Part shown: positions 17,225-24,917 of the stretch, piece after piece | Layout of the letters: the number at the start of each line of letters is the position of its first letter | Numbering within the stretch: the stretch's first letter is position 1 | Origin: Candidatus Rhodoferax bjergmarkensis | Lineage (GTDB): Bacteria; Pseudomonadota; Gammaproteobacteria; Burkholderiales; Burkholderiaceae_C | Direction: 5' to 3' | Assembly: GCA_016708345.1 (NCBI GenBank) | Contig: JADJFX010000035.1 | Span: 248,001 to 312,000, forward strand | DNA length: 64,000 nt | Position numbers and translations under genes: made by a program | The notes under the pieces: generated by a model | Database searches by the model: none | What the model was told of the DNA's origin: nothing | What the model saw: only the letters and a program-made list of their open reading frames with translations

Positions 17225-19747
17225 TCAGACCTTGACGACCTTGCAGGCGCACTTCTTGAAGTCGGTCTCTTTCGAGATCGGGCAGGTGGCGTCCAGCGTC
17301 AGCTTGTTAACCAGGCGGTGCTCGTCAAAGAAGGGCATGAACACCAATCCTTTGGGCGGCTTGTTGCGGCCCTTGGTCTCCACCTTGGTTGCGACTTCGC
17401 CCCGGCGCGTCATGACCTTGACGGTGTCGCCGCGCTTGAGACCCCGCTTGGCGGCATCTTCCGGGTTCATGTACAGCCAGGCATCCGGCATGGCACGGTA
17501 CAACTCGGGTACGCGCCGGGTCATGGAGCCGGTGTGCCAGTGCTCCAGCACACGGCCAGATGAGAACCACAAATCGTACTCGGCATCCGGGGCCTCGGCG
17601 GCGCTCTGATAAGGCAGCGCAAAAATCCAGGCCTTGCCATCGGGCTTGCCGTAGAACTTGACGCCCTCGCCTTTCTTCACATACGGGTCAAACCCCTCGC
17701 GAAAGCGCCACAGCGTTTCTTTGCCATCTACCACCGGCCAGCGCAAACCACGTGCTTTGTGGTAGGTGTCAAACGGAGCCAGATCGTGCGCGTGACCGCG
17801 TCCAAAACCGGCATATTCTTCGAACAAGCCTTTTTGCAGGTAATAGCCCAGCTCCTTGGATTCATCGTTCTCGAAACCTTTTTGCAACTCGGACAGCGGA
17901 AACTTGTTGACCTGACCGTTGGCGTAGAGCACGTCATACAGCGTCTTGCCCTTGAGTTCAGGCGCTTTGTCCACCAACTCGGCAGGCCAGACTTCCTCCA
18001 CCTTGAAGCGCTTTGAAAACTCGACGTACTGCCACAGGTCGGACTTGGCCTTGCCCGGTGCCTTGACTTGCTGGCGCCAGAACTGGGTGCGACGCTCGGC
18101 ATTGCCAAACGCGCCCTCTTTTTCCACCCACATGGCAGACGGCAAAATCAGATCGGCCGCCAGCGCTGACACCGTCGGGTAGCAGTCCGACACCACGATG
18201 AAGTTGGCCGGATTGCGAAAACCGGGCCAGATTTCGCCATTGATGTTGGGACCAGCCTGCATGTTGTTGGTGGTCGAGGTCCAGTAAAAATTGAGCTTGC
18301 CGTCTTTGAGCGCGCGGCTTTGGGCCACAGCGTGCAAACCCACCCAATCTGGCACCGTACCTGCCGGCAGCTTCCATTGTTTTTCAGCAATTTCGCGGTG
18401 TTTCGGATTGGTGACCTCCATATCAGCGGGCAGGCGATGGGCGAAGGTGCCCACCTCACGTGCCGTGCCGCAGGCGGAAGGCTGACCGGTCAGCGAGAAC
18501 GGGCTGTTGCCGGGCTCGGAAATCTTGCCCACCAGCAAGTGCACGTTGTAGATCATGTTGTTGACCCAGGTGCCGCGCGTGTGCTGGTTGAAACCCATGG
18601 TCCAGTACGACACCACCTTGGTCTTCGGATCGGCGTAACACTTGGCCAGCGCTTCGAGTTTGTCCTTCGGAACACCAGAAATCTGGTGGGCTTTTTCCAG
18701 CGTGTACTCCGACACGAACAACTTGAACTCATCAAAGGTCATCGGGGTTGATGCGCCCGGGTTGCCCTTGGGCTTTCCGTCAGCACCGGGGTAGCCGTTG
18801 TTGTTGGCAACCTGCTCCAGTGGGTGATTGGGACGCAAGCCGTAGCCAATGTCGGTGACACCTTTTTTGAAGTTCACATTGCGCTTGACGAACTCCTCGT
18901 TCACCGATCCGCTTGTGATGATGTAGTTGCAGATGTAGTTCAGGATCGCAAGATCGGACTGGGGGTTGAAAATGAGTTCGTTGTCGGCCAGCTCGCAGGA
19001 GCGATGCGTAAAGGTTGACAACACGTGCAGCTTGACATGCTTGGCCGTGAGGCGTCGGTCGGTGATGCGGGTCCACAAAATGGGATGCATCTCGGCCATA
19101 TTGGAGCCCCACAGTACAAAAGCATCAGCATGCTCGGCGTCGTCATAACAGCCCATCGGCTCGTCAATGCCGAAGGTGCGCATGAAACCTGCCACCGCCG
19201 AAGCCATGCAATGGCGAGCGTTGGGGTCAATGTTGTTGGAACGGAAACCCGCCTTGAATAGTTTGACGGCCGCGTAACCTTCCCACACCGTCCACTGGCC
19301 GGAGCCGAACATGCCGATGGATTTGGGGCCACCCGCTTTCAGTGCGGCCTTGCACTTTTCTTCCATGATGTCGAACGCTTGCGGCCAGGTGATGTGGGCA
19401 AACTCGCCATTCTTGTCAAACTTGCCATCCTTCATGCGCAACAAAGGCTGCTCCAGACGGTCTTTACCGTACATGATTTTGGACAGGAAGTAGCCCTTGA
19501 TGCAGTTCAGGCCCTTGTTCACCGGCGCGTCGGGATCACCCTGGGTGGCGACCACGCGGTTGTCCTTGACACCAATGAGCACGCCACAGCCGGTGCCGCA
19601 AAAGCGGCAGGCACCTTTGTCCCAGCGCACGCCGTCTTTGGCACCGGATTGCGCCAGCGCCTGAGCGCCCGGGACACTGATGCCGATCACGGTGGCGGCG
19701 GCGGTGACGGCATTGGCCTTGATGAGGTCACGACGGGTTACTTGCAT
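17225..19747 (-). CDS. napA: Periplasmic nitrate reductase catalytic subunit NapA
   Basis: NapA (840 residues) reduces nitrate to nitrite at a Mo-bis-MGD centre. It starts with a Tat signal (TRRDLIKANAV), then the [4Fe-4S] ligands Cys47, Cys50, Cys54 and Cys82 (CRFCGTGC ... NCIKG), and the likely Mo-ligand Cys180 in ARHCMASAVAG. The C terminus has the usual molybdopterin dinucleotide-binding domain. Length matches the family. Its start overlaps the end of napD by 10 bp. Confidence 0.97.
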   Translation of the reverse strand: MQVTRRDLIKANAVTAAATVIGISVPGAQALAQSGAKDGVRWDKGACRFCGTGCGVLIGVKDNRVVATQGDPDAPVNKGLNCIKGYFLSKIMYGKDRLEQPLLRMKDGKFDKNGEFAHITWPQAFDIMEEKCKAALKAGGPKSIGMFGSGQWTVWEGYAAVKLFKAGFRSNNIDPNARHCMASAVAGFMRTFGIDEPMGCYDDAEHADAFVLWGSNMAEMHPILWTRITDRRLTAKHVKLHVLSTFTHRSCELADNELIFNPQSDLAILNYICNYIITSGSVNEEFVKRNVNFKKGVTDIGYGLRPNHPLEQVANNNGYPGADGKPKGNPGASTPMTFDEFKLFVSEYTLEKAHQISGVPKDKLEALAKCYADPKTKVVSYWTMGFNQHTRGTWVNNMIYNVHLLVGKISEPGNSPFSLTGQPSACGTAREVGTFAHRLPADMEVTNPKHREIAEKQWKLPAGTVPDWVGLHAVAQSRALKDGKLNFYWTSTTNNMQAGPNINGEIWPGFRNPANFIVVSDCYPTVSALAADLILPSAMWVEKEGAFGNAERRTQFWRQQVKAPGKAKSDLWQYVEFSKRFKVEEVWPAELVDKAPELKGKTLYDVLYANGQVNKFPLSELQKGFENDESKELGYYLQKGLFEEYAGFGRGHAHDLAPFDTYHKARGLRWPVVDGKETLWRFREGFDPYVKKGEGVKFYGKPDGKAWIFALPYQSAAEAPDAEYDLWFSSGRVLEHWHTGSMTRRVPELYRAMPDAWLYMNPEDAAKRGLKRGDTVKVMTRRGEVATKVETKGRNKPPKGLVFMPFFDEHRLVNKLTLDATCPISKETDFKKCACKVVKV

Positions 19748-20013
19748 GTCAATAGCTCCTGGTCAGGGTTGGATTCGGTTTGCTGAAAAATCATGGCCAC
19801 GGACAGCACACTGTCCATGCGTTCAATGGCCTCATAGGTGTCGACGGCGGTTTTGTCGTTGTCACGCTCAATGGTGACGATCAATTTGCCATCTTCGGTG
19901 GCTGCGTGGATTTCCACGCCCGGCAACTGGGAAAGACTCTGGCGCAAAGTCTCGTTTTGGCCCGCCTTGGCGTACACGATGGCACTGGAAATGTTCACGA
20001 TACGGCCTTCCAT
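19738..20013 (-). CDS. napD: Nap chaperone NapD
   Basis: NapD (91 residues from the ATG at 20013) binds the NapA Tat signal during cofactor insertion. The ferredoxin-like fold pattern is seen: IVNISSAIVYAKAGQNE, LPGVEIHAATEDGKLIVTIE and SVLSVAMIFQQTE. An upstream in-frame start at 20085 would add 24 residues lacking similarity to the family and is less likely. It is the first gene of the nap operon. Confidence 0.9.
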   Translation of the reverse strand: MEGRIVNISSAIVYAKAGQNETLRQSLSQLPGVEIHAATEDGKLIVTIERDNDKTAVDTYEAIERMDSVLSVAMIFQQTESNPDQELLTCK

Positions 20014-20084
20014 GGTTGACTGCGCGGTGCGCAGCAAATGGTTTGAAATCGAAGTCCACTTTACCAGTGTGGTTATAGAAAACA

Positions 20085-20098
20085 TTAACCTAAATCAA
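20085..20098 (-). promoter_or_regulatory. FNR-like site upstream of napD
   Basis: The minus strand reads TTGAT-TTAG-GTTAA, with one perfect FNR/Dnr half-site and one poor one (consensus TTGAT-N4-ATCAA). It lies 72 bp before the chosen napD start, a sensible place for oxygen-responsive activation of nap. The weak second half-site keeps this tentative. Confidence 0.4.
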
Positions 20099-20121
20099 TG
20101 ATTCAGGGTAATCCCTAGCCA

Positions 20122-21249
20122 TTAAAGCGCCTGTACCTTTGCGCTGTCAGGTCGGCGCAGCCAAGCCTCGAACTCATCTGCCAGTTGTGCGCTTGCCGCT
20201 GTGGCGGCGCTCCATGCCTTCACCCGGCCTGCCAGGTCCTGGCCATAGTGGGTGAAATCGTTGCGGTCAGGGAGCTTGCCGTTCGGCAGCGTCTTCACCC
20301 ATTGGGGATTGGGGGCCAGCAGCACCACGGTGTCCAGAAAGTGGGTTGGTTTGTAGCGCCACTTCAAATGCTTGTCGAGCCAGCCCGGCACCACGGACTT
20401 CTGGAAATGTGGGTAAAGTACCAAGCCTTTTTGGCCTGCTGCGCCCTCGGAATCTGCGCAACCAGCTACTATTTTTGTAGCATCTGGTGCACCCGCGTAG
20501 TTCAAATGCAGGTGGTAGTCGGTGATGCCGCCGTCCCAAAAAGCACCTGGCGGTGCACCGGGAATGTTGTGAATGGCCTGCAGCACAAACGGAATCGAGC
20601 AGCTGGCCTGCAGCGCGAGCTCAAAATTGGCGTCGGTCAAAGCCACCTGGCGGGTACGGTAGTCGCTGGTGGCAAACGGCAAGGGCGCAAGCGGGCTTGA
20701 AAACACCACCCGCTCCAGCCACGCACCCATGGCCTTGCGGTGCACGGTATTGGTCATGAATGCGCCCAGATAGCCCAGGGGCGTGCGCCAGCGCTGCTCA
20801 CGGCCCAAAATGTGGCGCCCGCGCGAGGTCACGATGTGCAGTTTGTAGCGTGGATGGTGCAACACCTGGGCCACATGCCCTTTGTAGAACGCCTGCAAAT
20901 TGCGGCCAAAAAGTTCACTCACCAAGGCCGCAGTTGGCCGTTTTTCACCGGGCTCCAGGTGGTAGTGCTGGTGTATGTAATCGTGCTCAAGCCGTTCAAA
21001 CGCTGCCACCGGATGGTTCAAACACGCCGTCGCCATGCGCCACGCACCAATGGAAGCCCCCACCAGATGCACCGGCTGACTCGATTGGGGCAGCCATTGG
21101 CCGAAAATGAAACGGTCCAGCGGCCCCAGAATCAAACCTTTGGGCCCGCCCGCAGCACCGGGCACCGTGCCAATGTCGCCCGGCTGCAAACCGTTTTTTT
21201 CAATGTGTTTTCTGGCCGTGGGGCCCGCATAAAGGCACAGCGCTTGCAT
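20122..21249 (-). CDS. Patatin-like phospholipase
   Basis: This 375-residue protein has the glycine-rich oxyanion segment GAAGGPKGLILG (about 29-40), the nucleophile elbow GASIGAW (about 64-70) and a DGGI motif (about 236) providing the Asp of the Ser-Asp dyad, so it is probably an active lipid acyl hydrolase. No signal peptide is seen. A copy of the dispersed repeat lies in the frame just after DGGI and gives the peptide DATKIVAGCADSEG. It follows the HDOD gene after 12 bp and may be co-transcribed. Confidence 0.85.
   Translation of the reverse strand: MQALCLYAGPTARKHIEKNGLQPGDIGTVPGAAGGPKGLILGPLDRFIFGQWLPQSSQPVHLVGASIGAWRMATACLNHPVAAFERLEHDYIHQHYHLEPGEKRPTAALVSELFGRNLQAFYKGHVAQVLHHPRYKLHIVTSRGRHILGREQRWRTPLGYLGAFMTNTVHRKAMGAWLERVVFSSPLAPLPFATSDYRTRQVALTDANFELALQASCSIPFVLQAIHNIPGAPPGAFWDGGITDYHLHLNYAGAPDATKIVAGCADSEGAAGQKGLVLYPHFQKSVVPGWLDKHLKWRYKPTHFLDTVVLLAPNPQWVKTLPNGKLPDRNDFTHYGQDLAGRVKAWSAATAASAQLADEFEAWLRRPDSAKVQAL
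20454..20483 (+). repeat. Dispersed palindromic repeat inside the patatin gene
   Basis: CTGCGCAACCAGCTACTA followed by TTTTTGTAGC matches the core end plus the right-hand AT hairpin. It is read in frame by the patatin gene on the opposite strand. Confidence 0.6.
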
Positions 21250-21261
21250 CGCCTGCCGCGC

Positions 21262-22086
21262 TCAAAAAAACGAACGTCCGGGCACCTGGACCGACCAGTC
21301 AATCGGGTCTTGTTGCAGCACCATGTCAATGTCAAGCTCCAGCACCTCGCCGACCGAGCCCGGAAACGTCACGGCCATGGCCTTGTCGGACAAATCGGCT
21401 TCTTTGGCCCGCGCCCGCCAGGTGGCCAGGTGAATGACACCCGCCAACGGCTCGTAAACATCGTGCTCAAACGGTTCGTCCTGGTGTTTGAGGGCATCCA
21501 CAATGGGCTGCGGAAACTGCCAGTGGTAGGCAAAACCCGCACTCACCTGGGCGTACGAGAAACCAAAGGTTTTCTTTTCGGCCTTGGCACGCAAAAGGTC
21601 GAGCGGGGGAATTTCACGGTCCAGCGCCGCAATCTCTTCTCCCATGCCCATGTGCATGGCCAACTCACCCACTGCATGAATCAGGCCACAGGTGAACGCG
21701 GCTTGCTGGTTTTGACGCACCACCCCGGCCAAAGAGCGCGAGAGCTTGGCCACGTTCAAGCTGTAAGACCAGAACTGTTGCAGGTTGATGCCCGGCACCG
21801 CTTTGAACGAGGCGGCCGAGGCGGCCTCGTTGGCCATGGTGCGAACATGGTCCAGCCCCAGCAAGGCCAAAGCCTCAGTGACGCTGTTGATCTTGCCCGA
21901 GAGCTTGAAAAACCGGGAGTTGGACAGCCGCAGCAAGCGTGTTGTCAAGGCCGGGTCGGTGCTGATGAGCTGCGTGATCTTTTTCAGATCGGGCTCGCTG
22001 TGTTTCAGCTCCGTGAGCAAAAGCGCAATCACCTTCGGAATGCTGGGCAAAACGAACTGTGACGCTAGCAGGGTTCTCAGCTCCAT
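21262..22086 (-). CDS. HDOD domain protein
   Basis: From the ATG at 22086, preceded by GGAG nine bases upstream, the protein has 274 residues and is almost entirely an HDOD domain: LPSIPKVIALLLTELKHSEP, the DPALTTRLLRLSNS block, VTEALALLGLDHVR and the degenerate HD region CGLIHAVGELAM. HDOD proteins are signalling proteins linked to c-di-GMP or chemotaxis circuits, with unknown mechanism in most cases. A longer upstream reading frame exists but is unlike the family. Confidence 0.86.
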   Translation of the reverse strand: MELRTLLASQFVLPSIPKVIALLLTELKHSEPDLKKITQLISTDPALTTRLLRLSNSRFFKLSGKINSVTEALALLGLDHVRTMANEAASAASFKAVPGINLQQFWSYSLNVAKLSRSLAGVVRQNQQAAFTCGLIHAVGELAMHMGMGEEIAALDREIPPLDLLRAKAEKKTFGFSYAQVSAGFAYHWQFPQPIVDALKHQDEPFEHDVYEPLAGVIHLATWRARAKEADLSDKAMAVTFPGSVGEVLELDIDMVLQQDPIDWSVQVPGRSFF

Positions 22087-22129
22087 GAAAACGAAACTCC
22101 AATGTTTGATGAACCGAACCTTGCCATTA

Positions 22130-22159
22130 TGTACCTGCAGTCCATTTGTACCTGCAGTC
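22130..22159. repeat. Two 13-bp direct repeats between tex and the HDOD gene
   Basis: TGTACCTGCAGTC occurs at 22130-22142 and again at 22147-22159, 17 bp apart, just upstream of the HDOD gene. It could be a regulatory site or a simple local duplication. Confidence 0.5.
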
Positions 22160-22165
22160 AGTGAA

Positions 22166-24586
22166 TTAGCGCCCCAAGCCCTTGAGCTTGGCAAACGCCG
22201 ACGACATGGCATTGGTCTGCGGCGCAGAAAATTGCCCACCGCCCTGCCCGCCGGACTTGGCCCTTTGACCCGAATTTGCACCCTGGTAACGGTTGTCGCC
22301 CGCGCTGTCGCGCCTGGCCGGCGCAGCGCCGAGCTTCATGGTCAGGGCAATACGCTTGCGCGCCACATCCACCTCCACCACCTGCACCTTGACGATGTCA
22401 CCGGTCTTGACGATCTCGCGCGCGTCCGTCACGTACTTGTGGCTCAACTGGCTCACGTGGACCAAACCGTCCTGATGAACACCCAAATCCACAAAAGCGC
22501 CAAAGGCCGCCACATTGCTGACAGTACCCTCCAGCACCATGCCCTCGCGCAAATCCTTGATGTCCTCCACACCGTCATTAAAACGGGCCACCTTGAAGTC
22601 AGGGCGCGGATCGCGGCCCGGCTTTTCCAGCTCGCCCAAAATATCCTTGACGGTGATGACACCAAAACGTTCGTTGGCAAACAGCTCCGGTTTCAAAACC
22701 TTGAGCATGTCGGCGCGGCCCATCAACTCGATCACCGGCTTGGCCACATGCGCCATGATTTTTTCCACCACCGGGTAGGTTTCCGGGTGAACCCCCGTCA
22801 TGTCCAGCGGATTGTCACCGCCGCGAATGCGCAGAAAACCAGCGCTTTGCTCAAACGTTTTGGCCCCCAGGCCCGTCACCTGCATCAACTGCTGGCGGTT
22901 GTTGAACGCACCGTTGGCCTCGCGCCAGCGCACCACCGCCTTGGCCACACTGCCAGACAAACCGGACACGCGCGAGAGCAGCGGCACGCTGGCGGTATTG
23001 AGGTCCACCCCGACCGAGTTCACACAGTCTTCCACCACCGCGTCCAGCGTCTTGGCCAGCTCGCTCTGATTCACATCATGCTGGTACTGGCCCACACCAA
23101 TCGATTTCGGGTCGATCTTGACCAGTTCGGCCAAGGGGTCTTGCAGGCGGCGGGCAATGCTGGCCGCGCCACGCAGGCTCACATCAACATCGGGCATTTC
23201 CTGCGAGGCAAATTCGCTGGCAGAGTAAACCGAGGCACCGGCTTCGCTGACCACCACTTTTTCAATCTGGCGGTCTGACACCTTGGCCATCAGCTTGATC
23301 AAATCGGCCGCCAGCTTGTCGGTTTCACGGCTGGCGGTGCCGTTGCCAATGGCGATCAGGTTGACACCATGCTTCTCGCACAGCTTGCCCAGGGTGTGCA
23401 ATGAGCCCTCCCAGTCTTTGCGCGGCTCGTGCGGAAACACGGTGGAAGTCTCTACCAGCTTGCCGGTCGCATCCACCACCGCCACTTTGACGCCGGTGCG
23501 AATGCCGGGGTCAAGCCCCAGCACCACGCGTGGCCCGGCTGGCGCGGCCAGCAACAGATCACGCAGGTTGTCGGCAAACACCTTGATGGCGACTTTTTCA
23601 GCCTCTTCGCGCAAGCGGGCGAACAAATCGCGCTCGGTGGACAGGCTCAGCTTGACGCGCCAGGTCCAGGCCACACATTTGCGGATGAAATCATCCGCCG
23701 CGCGGCCCTTGTGGCTCCAGCCCAAACGCAGGGCAATACGCCCCTCAGCCAGCGACACGACCGGCGTTGCTACTTTTTTAATAGCTGCTTGCGCACTGTT
23801 GACGGGCGCAACAGGCACATTTGGCTCAGGAAGCACGAGCTTGGCGTCCAGTATCTCCAGGGCGCGCCCGCGAAACACCGCCAAGGCGCGGTGCGAGGGC
23901 ACGCGGCCTATGGGCTCGTCATAGTCAAAGTAGTCACGGAATTTGGCCACGTCGGCGTGGTTCTCGTCCTTGCCCTCCATCAGCCTGGATTTAAGCAGGC
24001 CCTCCATCCACAGCCACTCGCGCAAATCCTGCACCAGGGCGGGGCTTTCGGCCCAGCGCTCGCTCAGGAGGTCGCGCACCCCGTCAAGCACCGCTTGCAC
24101 GGTTGAAAAATCCGGCTGCTTGTCTTCGCCCTCCACCACCGGCCGCATGGGAATCACATAGGCCAGGGCTTCATCAGCCGGCACCAGATCGGGGTTGGCA
24201 AACAGCGCATCGGCCAGCGGCTCCAAGCCGGCTTCACGCGCCAGCTGGCCTTTGGTGCGGCGCTTGAGTTTGAAGGGCAGGTACAGGTCTTCCAGCTCTT
24301 GCTTGGTGCCCGCAGCCACCAGCGAGGCCAGCAGCGCGGGCGTCATCTTGCCCTGCTCTTCGATGGCCTTGATGACGGTTTGCAGCCGGTCGCGCAGCTC
24401 GCGCAAATAGCTCAAACGGCTTTCGAGCTCTCGCAGCTGAATGTCGTCCAGCCCGCCCGTGACTTCCTTGCGGTAGCGGGCGATGAATGGAACTGTGGCA
24501 CCACCGTCGAGCAAATCGACTGCCGACTGCACTTGATGGGGTTGAATCCGGATTTCTTGCGCGATCTGCGCGATGATTTTCTGCAT
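22166..24586 (-). CDS. tex: Tex family RNA-binding transcription accessory protein
   Basis: Tex (806 residues) binds nucleic acid and affects transcription in many bacteria. The N-terminal helical region (IRIQPHQVQSAVDLLDGG), a YqgF-like RNase H fold (VVLGLDPGIRTGVKVAVVD, about 355-373), HhH repeats (PLLSRVSGLSGSVAKAVV), and a C-terminal S1 domain (LEGTVSNVAAFGAFVDLG, about 680) are all present. An in-frame copy of the dispersed repeat before the YqgF-like domain gives VNSAQAAIKKVATP. Length is normal apart from this insertion. Confidence 0.96.
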   Translation of the reverse strand: MQKIIAQIAQEIRIQPHQVQSAVDLLDGGATVPFIARYRKEVTGGLDDIQLRELESRLSYLRELRDRLQTVIKAIEEQGKMTPALLASLVAAGTKQELEDLYLPFKLKRRTKGQLAREAGLEPLADALFANPDLVPADEALAYVIPMRPVVEGEDKQPDFSTVQAVLDGVRDLLSERWAESPALVQDLREWLWMEGLLKSRLMEGKDENHADVAKFRDYFDYDEPIGRVPSHRALAVFRGRALEILDAKLVLPEPNVPVAPVNSAQAAIKKVATPVVSLAEGRIALRLGWSHKGRAADDFIRKCVAWTWRVKLSLSTERDLFARLREEAEKVAIKVFADNLRDLLLAAPAGPRVVLGLDPGIRTGVKVAVVDATGKLVETSTVFPHEPRKDWEGSLHTLGKLCEKHGVNLIAIGNGTASRETDKLAADLIKLMAKVSDRQIEKVVVSEAGASVYSASEFASQEMPDVDVSLRGAASIARRLQDPLAELVKIDPKSIGVGQYQHDVNQSELAKTLDAVVEDCVNSVGVDLNTASVPLLSRVSGLSGSVAKAVVRWREANGAFNNRQQLMQVTGLGAKTFEQSAGFLRIRGGDNPLDMTGVHPETYPVVEKIMAHVAKPVIELMGRADMLKVLKPELFANERFGVITVKDILGELEKPGRDPRPDFKVARFNDGVEDIKDLREGMVLEGTVSNVAAFGAFVDLGVHQDGLVHVSQLSHKYVTDAREIVKTGDIVKVQVVEVDVARKRIALTMKLGAAPARRDSAGDNRYQGANSGQRAKSGGQGGGQFSAPQTNAMSSAFAKLKGLGR
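23766..23811 (+). repeat. Dispersed palindromic repeat inside tex
   Basis: GCTACTTTTTTAATAGC (left AT hairpin) is followed by TGCTTGCGCACTGTTGACG and GGCGCAA, the hairpin core with a changed loop. The tex frame stays open on the opposite strand. Confidence 0.7.
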
Positions 24587-24917
24587 AACTTGTGGAAAGC
24601 ATCAGCCTTGCGCTGACAAAAACATGAATCGAAGGCCGCGAGTGTGCCACAGCTGCAACTGCAAAATCACCCCTGCGTGTCGGTCGCCATCAAGAAAATC
24701 GGGGAAAACCCTTGAATGAAAAACACCACAATTCAAACCCGATATGTTTGGCAACCGTTAATTAAAGCCTTTGGAAATCTTCCAAACGCCCTTAGACTGA
24801 CTTTCAACTTTAAGGTGCATCGGTTTGCATTTTAAAAATAATGTCCCAAAAAAAATAAGCAATTCAAGGCGAAACACCTGTCGTGTGAATTGAGCAGACG
24901 CCCGGAATTTCAACACC
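24587..24917. other. Divergent intergenic region tex / GGDEF-EAL gene
   Basis: This AT-rich 331-bp region separates two divergent genes and should hold both promoters. I see no strong -35/-10 pair, no convincing ORF and no repeat copy. The run of A residues near 24845-24860 is the only notable local bias. Confidence 0.5.

Noticed and set aside
20740..23278. Two long plus-strand frames (440 and 497 residues)
   Set aside because: They are antisense to the patatin, HDOD and tex genes and show only His/Gln-rich shadow composition.
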